From a bacterium HR29 (GTDB taxonomy: Bacteria > Chloroflexota > Dehalococcoidia > Tepidiformales > Tepidiformaceae), in NCBI GenBank assembly GCA_002898215.1, contig BEIF01000003.1:124001-188000 (forward strand): DNA of 64,000 bases. The letters are read 5' to 3'. The notes below the pieces were generated by a model, which was not told the origin of the DNA, made no database searches, and saw only the letters and a program-made list of their open reading frames with translations. Shown here in pieces: positions 35,478 through 43,943 of this stretch. Every line of letters begins with the position of its first letter. Position 1 is the stretch's first letter. The translations under genes were made by a program, and so were the position numbers.

Positions 35478-35521
35478 GAGCTCCCCCTCCTCGGCCCCCG
35501 GCCGGAGGGGGAGCTCCTTTT
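35478..35521 (+). terminator. Rho-independent terminator
   Basis: GAGCTCCCCCTC and GAGGGGGAGCTC pair over 12-13 bp with a loop of 13 nt, followed by CTTTT. Ends the secreted-protein transcript. Confidence 0.85.
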
Positions 35522-35646
35522 CGCTCCTCGGGTCCCTCGGCCCTGCCGTGGCCTGGAGCCCGCGGACGAACCGGCAGGGACCTGGCGAAGCAGCGGGGGA
35601 CGGTCGAATTTCGGGTAGAGGAGGGAATCCACCCGAGGAGCGCTCC

Positions 35647-37173
35647 GTGCAGAAGATCACCGTCCCGCGCCTCGGCATGTCCTGCCCCGGCGGGCTCGTC
35701 GCCGAATGGTACGTGCCCGACGGCGGCACCGTGGAGGAGGGCCAGCCGCTCTTCCGCCTCGAGGCGGAGTTCGCCGCCATCGACGTGGAGGCGGAGTGCG
35801 CCGGCATCGTCCGCCACCGCGTCCCCGCTGGCATACCCCAGTTCTCGGGGGACATCGTCGGGGTGATCGTCGCCCCCGGCGAGCCGATCCCGACCGACGA
35901 GGAGCTGGCCGCCCTCGACGCGCCCCGCGGCGCAGAGCGCGCCGCCGGCGCTGAAGCGAGCGCGGCGAAGGGGAAGGGCGGCGCCCGGCCGGACGTCCTC
36001 CCGCCCTACGAGCCGCCGCGGGAGCCGGTGCCGCTCCGCCCCCGCCGCCGGGCCGAGCCGGCCGAGGTGCGGCCCGGCGGCCTCTGGGAGGCGATGGCGG
36101 GCGGCGCGATGCCCGGATTCGCCTGGGAGCCGGAGCCGCCGACGGCGCGGCAGGAGGCTGCCCCGCCGGCGGGGGCCCCGCCTCCGGAGCCCCGAGCGGT
36201 GCCCGCACCCGACGCGGCGGCACCGCCCGCACCCGAGCCGCGCGCGGCGGTCGAGGAGGCCGAGGAGGACCTCGCGGCGGCCGGCGAGGCCACCCGCGAA
36301 GGACGGCCGGCCGGCCGGGAGGCGGCGGTGGCGACGGCGCCCGAGCCCGCCCCCGCGCCCGAGCCGGCACCGGCCCCCGAAGAGGAGGTTGTGGCCGCCG
36401 CTCACGGGGAGGAGGAAGAGCCGGCCGGGGAGGCCGCGCCGCCACAGGGCCCCGAACGGGGGACGAGGGCGGCCGCTTCGGTCGCGCCCGTGCTGGAGGG
36501 AGAGGCGGCGGGGGTCGCGCCGGCTGGGGGGCCTGGGGAGGGGGCGGGTTCCCCGCTGACGGATGGGCGGGGCGTGGGGGGAGAGCCCCCGCGCCCGGAG
36601 TCGCGGCCGGCGGCGGCGCTCCCCTGGGTCGCGCCCGGCGGGCGGCACGCGGTCCGCGCCACCGTGGCCCTCGACGATGCCCACCGGCTGGTGCGGGCCC
36701 TGCGGCGTCAGGGGGTCGCTTCGGCCACGGTGGAGTCGCTGGTGGCGTGGGCGATCGTCCGCGCCCTGGCCTGCGAAGGGGCGGCCCAGGCTGCAGTGGC
36801 CATCCACTGGCTCGCCGACGGGAGCTGGTCGGCGTACGAGGGGAGCACCCGCCAGCCGTTGGCGGACGTCGCCGCTGCCCTGGAGGGGCGGGGCGCCGAG
36901 CCGCCGGAGGTGCGGGATGCGGTCATCGTGGCCACGCGGGGCACGTCCATCGAGGAGGTGTGGGCGGGCGGCGAGTTCGGTGAGGTGCCGGTGGTTGCCC
37001 TCGGGGCGGAGCGGTGGGAGCCGGTGCGGGCCCGCGGTGGCGAGCTACAGTGGCGCTTCGTGGCCACGGTCACCCTGTCGCTGCCGGCGGAGGCGCCCCT
37101 CGCCCAGGCCGCCGCGCTGCTGCGGCAGGTGGCCCGCTCCCTCGAGCGCCCCTTCGAGCTGCTGGTAGCGTGA
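35647..37173 (+). CDS. E2-like protein with unlipoylatable lipoyl domain and degenerate acyltransferase domain
   Basis: 508 residues, GTG start with GAGGAG upstream. Residues 1-75 are a lipoyl-domain fold (ITVPRLGMSCPGGLVAEWYV, then GDIVGVIVAPGE), but the ETDKA site reads EAEFA, so the lysine that carries lipoate is Phe42. A long Pro/Ala/Glu linker (about 90-330) follows, then a domain with the E2 acyltransferase pattern (TVESLVAWAIVRALA, EVRDAVIVATRGTSIEE, ending LERPFELLVA), in which the expected ADHRVVDG region is PAEAPLAQA, so the catalytic His and Asp are missing. It looks like a non-catalytic relative of 2-oxoacid dehydrogenase E2. Next gene, lipB, begins 14 bp later. Confidence 0.78.
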   Translation: MQKITVPRLGMSCPGGLVAEWYVPDGGTVEEGQPLFRLEAEFAAIDVEAECAGIVRHRVPAGIPQFSGDIVGVIVAPGEPIPTDEELAALDAPRGAERAAGAEASAAKGKGGARPDVLPPYEPPREPVPLRPRRRAEPAEVRPGGLWEAMAGGAMPGFAWEPEPPTARQEAAPPAGAPPPEPRAVPAPDAAAPPAPEPRAAVEEAEEDLAAAGEATREGRPAGREAAVATAPEPAPAPEPAPAPEEEVVAAAHGEEEEPAGEAAPPQGPERGTRAAASVAPVLEGEAAGVAPAGGPGEGAGSPLTDGRGVGGEPPRPESRPAAALPWVAPGGRHAVRATVALDDAHRLVRALRRQGVASATVESLVAWAIVRALACEGAAQAAVAIHWLADGSWSAYEGSTRQPLADVAAALEGRGAEPPEVRDAVIVATRGTSIEEVWAGGEFGEVPVVALGAERWEPVRARGGELQWRFVATVTLSLPAEAPLAQAAALLRQVARSLERPFELLVA

Positions 37174-37187
37174 GCCGGGAGGGTAGG

Positions 37188-37910
37188 ATGGCGGAAGGAG
37201 ATGTGCGGACGATGACGGCGGTCGACCAGCGCACCATCCGGGCGTACGACCTCGGGCTGACGAACTTCGAGGACGTGCACCGGCTGCAGCAGCGGCTCCA
37301 CGAGCAGCGGCGGGAGGGCCGGGGTGCCGACGTGCTCCTCCTCACGGAGCACCGACCGGTCATCACCCTCGGGCGGAGCCACCCGGTGCCCAGCCTGCGG
37401 GTGGACGAAGCGGTGGTACGGAACTACGGCATCGCCATCGTCCCCACGGAGCGCGGGGGGAACATCACCTACCATGGTCCCGGGCAGCTCGTGGCCTACG
37501 GCATCGTCGACCTCCGCGCCTGGAACATCAGCGTCGTCGATTACGTCTCCGGCCTCGAGCGGACGGTGATCGGCGTGCTGGGCGACTGGGGCATCCGGGG
37601 GGAGCGGCGCGAGGGGATGCGGGGGGTCTTCGTGGAAGGGCGGAAGGTCGCCTCGGTGGGCATCTACGCCCGCCGCTGGATCACCATGCACGGCGTCGCC
37701 CTGAACGTGGACCCGGACATGGGGCACTGGAGCCTTATCAACCCCTGCGGCATGCCCGACATGGAGGTGACGAGCCTCGCCGCCGAGGTGGGGAAGGCGG
37801 TGCGCATGGCGGAGGTGAAGGAGTCGTTCCTCCTCCACTTCGGGCGTGTCTTCGATTGCCGGGTCGAGGTGGCGGAGGTGCGGCGGAGGGCGGCGCTCGG
37901 CGGCGCGTGA
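37188..37910 (+). CDS. lipB: Lipoyl(octanoyl) transferase
   Basis: 240 residues. Moves octanoyl from acyl carrier protein to the lysine of lipoyl domains. Seen: RGGNITYHGPGQLVAY (89-104), catalytic Lys153 in GRKVASVGIY, TMHGVALNV, and catalytic Cys187 in INPCGM. ATG 37188 follows GGGAGGG; ATG 37212 in frame is an alternative. It lies 14 bp after the E2-like gene, so both are probably on one transcript, yet that E2-like protein lacks the lysine this enzyme would modify. Downstream is a tiny hydrophobic frame, then a methyltransferase gene. Confidence 0.96.
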   Translation: MAEGDVRTMTAVDQRTIRAYDLGLTNFEDVHRLQQRLHEQRREGRGADVLLLTEHRPVITLGRSHPVPSLRVDEAVVRNYGIAIVPTERGGNITYHGPGQLVAYGIVDLRAWNISVVDYVSGLERTVIGVLGDWGIRGERREGMRGVFVEGRKVASVGIYARRWITMHGVALNVDPDMGHWSLINPCGMPDMEVTSLAAEVGKAVRMAEVKESFLLHFGRVFDCRVEVAEVRRRAALGGA

Positions 37911-37917
37911 GGGGCCG

Positions 37918-37980
37918 GCCTCGGGGCGTTCCCCGATTCTTCCTCCTCGGCGGGAACTTCGGCGGGCCTCGGGGCGTTCC
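37918..37980 (+). repeat. 15-bp direct repeat
   Basis: GCCTCGGGGCGTTCC occurs at 37918-37932 and 37966-37980, between lipB and the next frame. Purpose unknown; may be a relic of a small duplication. Confidence 0.6.
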
Positions 37981-38011
37981 TTCGGAGGGAAGCCGCCGAA
38001 AGGACGCTGCC

Positions 38012-38086
38012 ATGGCCGACCTGATGCACGCCGCGGGGCTCTTCGCCGCCGTCTACCTGGCGCTCATCCTCATCCGCTTCGCTTGA
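38012..38086 (+). CDS. Possible 24-residue membrane peptide
   Basis: ATG 38012 after AAAGGA encodes MADLMHAAGLFAAVYLALILIRFA, 24 residues of which about 17 form one hydrophobic helix. It sits alone between lipB and the methyltransferase gene. A small membrane regulator is possible; so is chance. Only the ribosome site and composition support it. Confidence 0.3.
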   Translation: MADLMHAAGLFAAVYLALILIRFA

Positions 38087-38139
38087 GGAACCGACCGGGA
38101 CGCTGCCCCTGGGGCGCTCCCTGGGCAGAATGGAGGCGG

Positions 38140-38829
38140 ATGGGGACGATCTTCGACGAGCTGGTGGCCGAGTACCCGGTCTGGTGGATCGACGTTCTCG
38201 GGGAGCACAACCACATCGGCGGCATCGAGGCCACGCGATGGCTGCTGGCGCGGGCGCGGCTGTCGCCGGGGGCGGCGATGCTCGATGCGGGGGCGTTCGT
38301 GGGCGCGGCTGCCCGGCTCGCCGCCCGGGAGACGGGGGCCCGCGCGGTGGCGGCCGACATCAACCGCGACTTCCTGGCGGCGGGGCGCTCCATGCCCGGG
38401 GGCGAGTTGGTGGAGTGGGTGACGGCCTCGAACGCGCGCCTGCCCTTCCGCGACGGCAGCTTCGCCAGCGTCTGGTGCCTCGACAGCGCGGTCGTCCCGA
38501 AGGAGCTGACGCGCGTGGCCGCGCCGGGCGCCACCCTCTGCCTCTGCTGCGAGGTGCCGGTCGACGGCCGCGGGGGCATGGAGGCGTTCCTGCAGGAGTG
38601 GGAAGCGCTGGGCTGGCGCCTGGTCGCCCACAAGCCGCTCAGCCTCGAGGCGACGGAGGCGTGGCGGCGGGCCGAGAACCTGCTGGTGCGCCACCGGCCC
38701 CGCTTCGAGGAGCGGTACGGGAAGCGGGGATACCTCTTCGCCCTCGATACGCTCGCCGACCTCGTCCGCGCCTACGAGTACGGGGAGCGGGGGCACGGCC
38801 TCTTCGTGTTCGAAAGGACGGGGCGGTGA
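38140..38829 (+). CDS. Class I SAM-dependent methyltransferase
   Basis: 229 residues. Motif I is LDAGAFVGAAARLAA (a variant of the usual DxGxGxG loop), motif II acid in AADINRD, then ARLPFRDGSFASVWC (motif IV), then RVAAPGATLCLCCEV. The C-terminal part (AWRRAENLLVRHRPRFEERYG) is like that of small-molecule methyltransferases. ATG 38140 with GGAGG right upstream; the frame is open further but without similarity. Substrate unknown; the neighbours do not reveal it. Confidence 0.8.
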   Translation: MGTIFDELVAEYPVWWIDVLGEHNHIGGIEATRWLLARARLSPGAAMLDAGAFVGAAARLAARETGARAVAADINRDFLAAGRSMPGGELVEWVTASNARLPFRDGSFASVWCLDSAVVPKELTRVAAPGATLCLCCEVPVDGRGGMEAFLQEWEALGWRLVAHKPLSLEATEAWRRAENLLVRHRPRFEERYGKRGYLFALDTLADLVRAYEYGERGHGLFVFERTGR

Positions 38830-38833
38830 GCCC

Positions 38834-39331
38834 TTACGCCTGCGGTGTCCCCTCGGCGGGCCTGCGGAGCCACTCCGTCCAGGCGTAGGCGGCGAGGGCG
38901 GCGACCACGGTGAAGCCGAGGAGCACGCCGGCGAGGATGGCCAACGCGTCGCGGAGGGCGTCGCCCTTGCCGGCGAAGGCGGCCCACACGTCGGCGCCGG
39001 TGGCGACGAGGAGGAGCGCCAGGAGGGCGAGCGCCGGGGCCGCGGCGGCCCACGCCCGTCGGAGGAGGAGGGCGGCGAGGGCGATCCCGGCTGCGGCGTA
39101 GAAGGGAGCGGTCGTCGGCACGACCCAGTCGCGGTGGGTGTGCCAGCTCGCCCGGGCTTCGAAGGCGAGGGCGATGAGGCCGAGGCCGAGGGCGGTGCCG
39201 AGGATGAGCGCGGCGTTCGCCCGGAGCAGGTCGCGCCAGGCGAGCTTCGGAGGGGCCGGCTTCGCCTTCGGGTCGTGGAGGGCGTGCTCCTTCTGCGGTT
39301 CGAAGGGGGCGGGAAGGGTGAAATCGGCCAT
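38834..39331 (-). CDS. Four-helix membrane protein of unknown function
   Basis: 165 residues. Cytosolic N-terminus of about 38 residues (MADFTLPAPFEPQKEHALHD), then four transmembrane helices (about 40-60, 72-90, 92-112, 125-148) with a short basic tail. No family recognised. ATG 39331; the frame is open upstream in the lipoprotein gene, without similarity. Lies 44 bp downstream of that gene on the same strand, so possibly part of the cofD transcript. Confidence 0.65.
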   Translation of the reverse strand: MADFTLPAPFEPQKEHALHDPKAKPAPPKLAWRDLLRANAALILGTALGLGLIALAFEARASWHTHRDWVVPTTAPFYAAAGIALAALLLRRAWAAAAPALALLALLLVATGADVWAAFAGKGDALRDALAILAGVLLGFTVVAALAAYAWTEWLRRPAEGTPQA

Positions 39332-39375
39332 CGCCCGCCGATCTTCGCCCGAAGCGCGCCGGAGGGCAAGCGGCG

Positions 39376-40329
39376 TCAGGGGACCGAGGGGAAGAGGAGA
39401 CGGGCGAGCTCGGCGAGGGCGTCGACCACCGAGGGGCCGGGCGCCCGGAGGAAGCGGCGCACGTCGAGGGCGTAGACGCGCCCCGCGGCCACGGCGGGCA
39501 CTCCTGCCAGGGCGGGGTCCCGGAGGACCCAATCGGCGAGGCTGTTCTCCCCGGCGGGGATGACGAGGATGACCTCCGGCCCGAGGGCGGCGGCGTCGCC
39601 GGGCGAGGTGGCGGCGAAGCCGGGCAGCGGCGCGCCCGGTGGGGCGTCGGCCATCACGTTCACCGCCCCGAGGTAGTCGAGGAGGTTGCCGATGTAGGTC
39701 TGCCGGCTGGCGGCGTACAGGTCCCGCTCGGCACCGGTGAGGACGAGGACGCGGGGGGCCCGCTGGTCGGCGACGCGCGTGCGGATGGCCTCCGCCTGGC
39801 GGCGGATGGTGTCGGCGACCTGGGCGGCGCGCTCCTTCCGGCCGAGCGCGTCGCCCAACGCCTCCAGCGCTTCGAGCACGTCGCCGTAGCCGTTCACGTC
39901 GACGAAGAAGGTCGGGTAGGGGAAGGCGTCGAGGTCGCGGACGAGCCCGGAGTGGAAGCGGGCGTCGGCGATGACGAGGTCGGGGGCGAGGGCGGCGATG
40001 GCCTGGAAGTCGGGCGAGAGGGTGCGGCCGATGGCGGTGCCGCCGCCGGCGGGCGGGGCGTCGCTGGTGGCCGCCACGGGCTCGAGGCCGAGGGCCGTGA
40101 GGAGGTCGTAGGCGGTGGGGCTCAGGGCGACGACGCGTCGGACCTCGGAGGGAAGCCCGACCTCGCGGCCGAGCATGTCGCGCACGGTTCGCGCCGGCGT
40201 GGCGGTCGCCGTCGGCGCCGCGACGGTCGGGGTGAGGGTGGGCCGCGGGGCGACCGGCGGGCCTTCCTCGCCACAGGCGGCCGCCGCGAGGAGCAGGATG
40301 GCCGCGGCGAGGGGCGCGAGGGGCCTCAC
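39376..40329 (-). CDS. Lipoprotein, BtuF/FhuD-like ABC transporter binding protein
   Basis: 317 residues. Lipobox at LLLAAAACGEE (cysteine about 20), a short TP-rich linker, then the helical-backbone binding protein fold: RTVRDMLGREVGLPSEVRRVVALSPTAYD, LAPDLVIADAR, GDVLEALEALGDALGRK. Such proteins catch cobalamin, iron chelates or haem for an ABC importer. No permease or ATPase gene adjoins. The GTG start overlaps by 4 bp the stop of cofC, so it is translationally coupled to F420 genes, which is unusual. Confidence 0.85.
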   Translation of the reverse strand: MRPLAPLAAAILLLAAAACGEEGPPVAPRPTLTPTVAAPTATATPARTVRDMLGREVGLPSEVRRVVALSPTAYDLLTALGLEPVAATSDAPPAGGGTAIGRTLSPDFQAIAALAPDLVIADARFHSGLVRDLDAFPYPTFFVDVNGYGDVLEALEALGDALGRKERAAQVADTIRRQAEAIRTRVADQRAPRVLVLTGAERDLYAASRQTYIGNLLDYLGAVNVMADAPPGAPLPGFAATSPGDAAALGPEVILVIPAGENSLADWVLRDPALAGVPAVAAGRVYALDVRRFLRAPGPSVVDALAELARLLFPSVP

Positions 40330-40988
40330 CGCCCGCCCTCCCCGACACAGCCCGGCGGCGGGAGCAGCCCCCAGGCGCGGAGGAGCCGCACGGCAGGGGT
40401 AGCCGGCAGGTCGGCGAGCTCGCGGAGCGCCGCCAGGGCCTCGGGCGTGTCGAGGTCGAGGGAGAGCCAAGGGTCGTCGACCAGCCGCACCGCCATGCCC
40501 GCCCCTCGGGCCGCCTCCGCGTGGCGGCGCCCGCTCTCGGGGCCGTAGGCGAGGGGGAACCGTCCCGGCGGTCGCAGGAGCATCGCGTTCGTGCCGCCGT
40601 CGCGGCTCACCGCCAGCGTGGCGGAGGGTGGGGGCGGGGCCTGGCTCGCCAAGGCGGCGAAGGGTGCGCCGGTGGCCAGGGGGAGGTCGGCCAAAGCGAT
40701 GAGCAGCTCGCCGCCGTCGATGAGCTCGATGGCGCGCTCGAGCTGCGCGTTCAGCCCCTCCACCTCGGGCGTCTCCTCGATGACGGTCGCGCGGTCGGCG
40801 CAGGCGGCGGCCACCTTCATGTCGGAGGTGAGGACGAGCGGTTCGAACCCCGCCTCGCGCAGCGCTTCGAGGACGCCCTCGAGCATGGCGAGGGTGAGGG
40901 CCTCGCGGCGGTCGGTGTCGAGGAGCGACGCCAGGCGGCCCTTGGCTCGGGCGAGGGGTGCGACCGGCACGAGGGCGGGCGTGCTCAT
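40326..40988 (-). CDS. cofC: 2-phospho-L-lactate (or phosphoglycerate/PEP) guanylyltransferase
   Basis: 220 residues. Start ALVPVAPLARAKGRLASLL is the CofC form of the nucleotidyltransferase loop; later ALADLPLATG and SRDGGTNAMLLRPP (GGTNAL-like) are diagnostic. Charges a three-carbon phosphate with GTP for CofD. ATG overlaps by 4 bp the cofD stop. The C-terminal extension after the DLDTPEALAAL motif is typical. Confidence 0.93.
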   Translation of the reverse strand: MSTPALVPVAPLARAKGRLASLLDTDRREALTLAMLEGVLEALREAGFEPLVLTSDMKVAAACADRATVIEETPEVEGLNAQLERAIELIDGGELLIALADLPLATGAPFAALASQAPPPPSATLAVSRDGGTNAMLLRPPGRFPLAYGPESGRRHAEAARGAGMAVRLVDDPWLSLDLDTPEALAALRELADLPATPAVRLLRAWGLLPPPGCVGEGGR

Positions 40989-41938
40989 GGGCGCCGGGCC
41001 TGCCGGGCCGCCTCGAGGGTGGCGCGGGCGAGGGCGGCCTTGGCGGCGTCGTCGGTCATGAGGGTCGGTACGGCGGCGCACCGCATCCCGAGGGCTTCGA
41101 TTGCCGGCGAGAGGTGGGCGTCGGCTTCGTCGATGACCATCACGTCCACCAGGCCGCGGTACAGCCGGGCGACGCCGAGGGCGGACACCTCGTGGCCCAG
41201 GGCAGCCAGCATCGCCGCGGCCGGCCCTTTGACGGCCTGGCCGGCGATGATGGGGCTGACCGCCGCCCGGACGGCGGCGGCCCCTGCGATGGCGTCGCGG
41301 ATGCCGGGGACGGCGAGGATCGGGCCGATGCTCACGAACGGGTTGCTCGGGGCGAGGAGGATGGCGTCCGCGGCGGCGATGGCCTCGAGGACCCCCGGCG
41401 CGGGACGGGCCGCTTCGATGCCGGCGAAGCGGATGGCGAGGACGCGCGGCTCGGCGGCGCGCCGCACCATGTACTCCTGGAAGGGAAGCTCGCCCTCGGA
41501 GGTGGCGACGCGCGTCTCCACCCGCTCGTCGCACATGGGGAGGATGCGGCAGGGGACGCCCCAGGCGCGGGCGATGTCGGCCACGACGGCGTGGAGCGGG
41601 TGCCCCTCGCGGAGGAGCCGGGTGCGGTGGAGGGCCGTGGCCAGGTCGCGGTCGCCCAGGTTGAACCACCGCTCGTAGCCGTACCGCTGGAGGGCCTCCA
41701 CCACGTGGAAGGTGTCGCCCGCGAGCCCCCAGCCGGTCTCGGGGTTCACGGCTCCGGCGAGGGCGTAGATGACGATGTCGATGTCCGGCGAAACCCGCAG
41801 GCCGAGGAAGTCCAGGTCGTCGCCCGTGTTCGAAACGACGGTCACGGCGGAAGGGTCGGTCACCCGGACGAGGCCCTGGAGGAACCGGGAGGCGCCGACG
41901 CCGCCGGCGAGGACGACGATCCGTTCGGGCGGAGCCAT
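40985..41938 (-). CDS. cofD: 2-phospho-L-lactate transferase (F420 biosynthesis)
   Basis: 317 residues. Joins the activated three-carbon unit from CofC with the deazaflavin Fo. Seen: VVLAGGVGASRFLQGL at the N-terminus, NTGDDLDFLGLRVSPDIDIV, GWGLAGDTFHVVEAL, ILLAPSNPFVSIGPILAVPG, and PIIAGQAVKGPAAAML. ATG 41938 with TAGAAT 8 nt upstream. First gene of a tightly overlapped row with cofC and the lipoprotein gene. No cofE, cofG or cofH in the window. Confidence 0.95.
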   Translation of the reverse strand: MAPPERIVVLAGGVGASRFLQGLVRVTDPSAVTVVSNTGDDLDFLGLRVSPDIDIVIYALAGAVNPETGWGLAGDTFHVVEALQRYGYERWFNLGDRDLATALHRTRLLREGHPLHAVVADIARAWGVPCRILPMCDERVETRVATSEGELPFQEYMVRRAAEPRVLAIRFAGIEAARPAPGVLEAIAAADAILLAPSNPFVSIGPILAVPGIRDAIAGAAAVRAAVSPIIAGQAVKGPAAAMLAALGHEVSALGVARLYRGLVDVMVIDEADAHLSPAIEALGMRCAAVPTLMTDDAAKAALARATLEAARQARRP

Positions 41939-41946
41939 CGCTCCGC

Positions 41947-41952
41947 ATTCTA
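41947..41952 (-). promoter_or_regulatory. -10 hexamer, probable leaderless start
   Basis: TAGAAT on the minus strand ends 8 nt before ATG 41938. Confidence 0.45.
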
Positions 41953-42001
41953 GGCAGGCGCCCGCTTGCCCGCCTGTGCGGCGCCGGCGAAGATACGCGG
42001 C

Positions 42002-42595
42002 GTGGCCGCTCCCGCAGCGTTCGACCGGCTCCGGACGGTGGTGCGCCCCGCCCTTCGCCCGCTGAAGCGCCTTGTGGAGACGGCTTCCCTCGCCCGCCTC
42101 TGGTGGGCGTACTGGACCGACGGCATCGACGGCGTCGCCATCGAGCTGCGGAAGCTCCGCAGCGGGCATGCCCGGGCGCTGCGCGCGTTCGGGGCGCGCA
42201 TCGCGCCGAGCGCGGTCCTCGCCGGCCCGCTCACGGTGGTGAACGCCCGGCGCGACTTCTCGAACCTGGAGGTCGGCCCGGGCGCGCACGTGGGGCAGGA
42301 GGTCTTCATCGACCTCGCCGACCGGGTGGTTATCGGTGAACGGGCGACGGTGTCGATGCGGTGCTGCCTCATCACCCACTTCGACGCCGGCCGCAGCCCC
42401 ATCGCGGAGGTGCGGCCTCGGCGGACGGGGCCGGTGGTCATCGAGCCCGGGGCATACCTGGGCGCGGGGGTGACCGTGCTCCACGGCGTGACCATCGGCC
42501 GGGAGGCGCTCGTGGCTGCGGGAGCGGTGGTGCGCGAGAGCGTACCGGCGGGGGCGCGGTACCCGCCGAAAGCCGGTAGCGAGGCGCCGTCGTAG
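42002..42595 (+). CDS. Left-handed beta-helix acyltransferase
   Basis: 197 residues. The N-terminal half is helical and basic; from about 85 hexapeptide repeats form a left-handed beta helix (SAVLAGPLTVVN, LEVGPGAHVGQEVFIDLADRV, GPVVIEPGAYLGAGVTVLHGVTIGREALVAAGAVV), with HFDAG as possible active-site segment. Acetyl- or acyl-transfer to a sugar is probable because it heads the surface polysaccharide locus. GTG 42002 is the assumed start; a TTG at 41966 is also in frame. Confidence 0.78.
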   Translation: MAAPAAFDRLRTVVRPALRPLKRLVETASLARLWWAYWTDGIDGVAIELRKLRSGHARALRAFGARIAPSAVLAGPLTVVNARRDFSNLEVGPGAHVGQEVFIDLADRVVIGERATVSMRCCLITHFDAGRSPIAEVRPRRTGPVVIEPGAYLGAGVTVLHGVTIGREALVAAGAVVRESVPAGARYPPKAGSEAPS

Positions 42596-42608
42596 CATTG
42601 GCTTCGCA

Positions 42609-43943
42609 GTGGACGTAGCAAAGAGGAGCCTGGTGGCCTTCGTGGCCCGGGTGGCGGCTGTCTTCTTCCTCGCCGCGGTGAGCGCGGTGGCAGCGCGGTC
42701 CCTGCCCGTCGACCAGTTCGGGGTGTTCCGGACGGCGGCCACTGCCATCGGGGCGGCAGCGAGCATCGGGGGGAGCTTCGCCGCCTCCCTCGGCTACTTC
42801 GTGGCGAACCGGCGGCACCCCGAGGGCGAGGTCGCCTCCAACGGGATGGTGCTGGCAGGCGGGCTCGGCCTTCTCGCCCTCGCCGCCGGAGCCTCGGCGT
42901 GGGCGTGGACGTCCTGGGAGCACCGGGACCTGGCGCTGCTCGTCGGGGTGGCCGTGTTCCCCATCGTCGGCCGTTTCGCGGTGGGTGGCGTCTTCCTCGG
43001 GTCGGGGCGGATCGGATGGTCGGTGCTCGCAGTTCAGGGGTTCGGGGTGCCGGCGCTGGTGCTCTTGCTGCTGTGGGTGGTCGCGCTGGACCATCGCACC
43101 GGCGCGGACGCCCTGGCGACGTGGATCGCGGCCCAGTACGTCACCCTGGGCATCGCCGCCGCCCGTGGCTGGCGGTGGTGGGGATGGTTCGCCGCGCACC
43201 GGCCCGACCCGCGCCTGATGCGGGCCATGGCTGCCTACGGCGCGGTCACGGGTCTCGCGGGCGTAATGACGTTCCTTAACTACCGGGTGGACCAGCTCCT
43301 GGTGGCCGGACTGGACGGCACTCGGGGAGCGGGGTTGTACGCCGCCGCGGTGAGCCTGGCGGAGGGGCTCTGGATCGTTTCGGCCTCGGTGGCCGTGGCC
43401 ACCTACGCGCCCATCGGCTCCGGGGAGCGCCAGGAGGCGGCCGAGCTGACGGCGCGGGCCGTTCGGCACACGCTCATCGTCGTGACGCTCCTCGCCGTTC
43501 CCTTGGCGGCCGCGGGTGGCCTCGTCCTGGAGGGGATCTTCGGCAGCGCGTACGGAGAGGCGGTCTGGGCGTTCCGGATCCTCTGCGCCGGCACCCTGCT
43601 CTTCGCGCCGCAGGGCACGCTGGCGAACTTCTACTCGGTGCAGTTGGGCCGGCCCGGCATCGCCCTCGCGTTGGCGGCGGCCTCCACGGCGATCAACGTC
43701 GCCGTGAGCTTCGCCCTCATTCCCCGCTTCGGCTACGTCGGGGGGGCGTGGGCGACGGCGGCCAGCTACGCTGCCGTCTCCGCGGTTTCCGCCTGGCTCT
43801 TCGTGCGGCTCTCGGGGCTCCCGTTCCGCTCGCTGTGGCGCCCCGAGCCTGCGGATGTGGCAGCATACTTCCGCCTGGCGCGGCGGGCCGCCGCCCGGGC
43901 AGGCCTCGGAGCAGGCACGCGGCCGGCAGGGCAGAACCCGTGA
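42609..43943 (+). CDS. Polysaccharide flippase (Wzx/MOP superfamily)
   Basis: 444 residues with about 12-14 hydrophobic helices and the MATE/Wzx pattern: RSLPVDQFGVFRTAATAIG, RVDQLLVAGLDGTRGAGLYAAAVSLAE, ILCAGTLLFAPQGTLANFYSVQLGRP, and the late ALIPRFGYVGGAWATAASYAA. Moves lipid-linked sugar units across the inner membrane. GTG 42609; TAGCAT ends 10 nt upstream and its TAG is the stop of the acyltransferase gene. Its stop overlaps by 1 nt the next gene's ATG. Confidence 0.88.
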   Translation: MDVAKRSLVAFVARVAAVFFLAAVSAVAARSLPVDQFGVFRTAATAIGAAASIGGSFAASLGYFVANRRHPEGEVASNGMVLAGGLGLLALAAGASAWAWTSWEHRDLALLVGVAVFPIVGRFAVGGVFLGSGRIGWSVLAVQGFGVPALVLLLLWVVALDHRTGADALATWIAAQYVTLGIAAARGWRWWGWFAAHRPDPRLMRAMAAYGAVTGLAGVMTFLNYRVDQLLVAGLDGTRGAGLYAAAVSLAEGLWIVSASVAVATYAPIGSGERQEAAELTARAVRHTLIVVTLLAVPLAAAGGLVLEGIFGSAYGEAVWAFRILCAGTLLFAPQGTLANFYSVQLGRPGIALALAAASTAINVAVSFALIPRFGYVGGAWATAASYAAVSAVSAWLFVRLSGLPFRSLWRPEPADVAAYFRLARRAAARAGLGAGTRPAGQNP

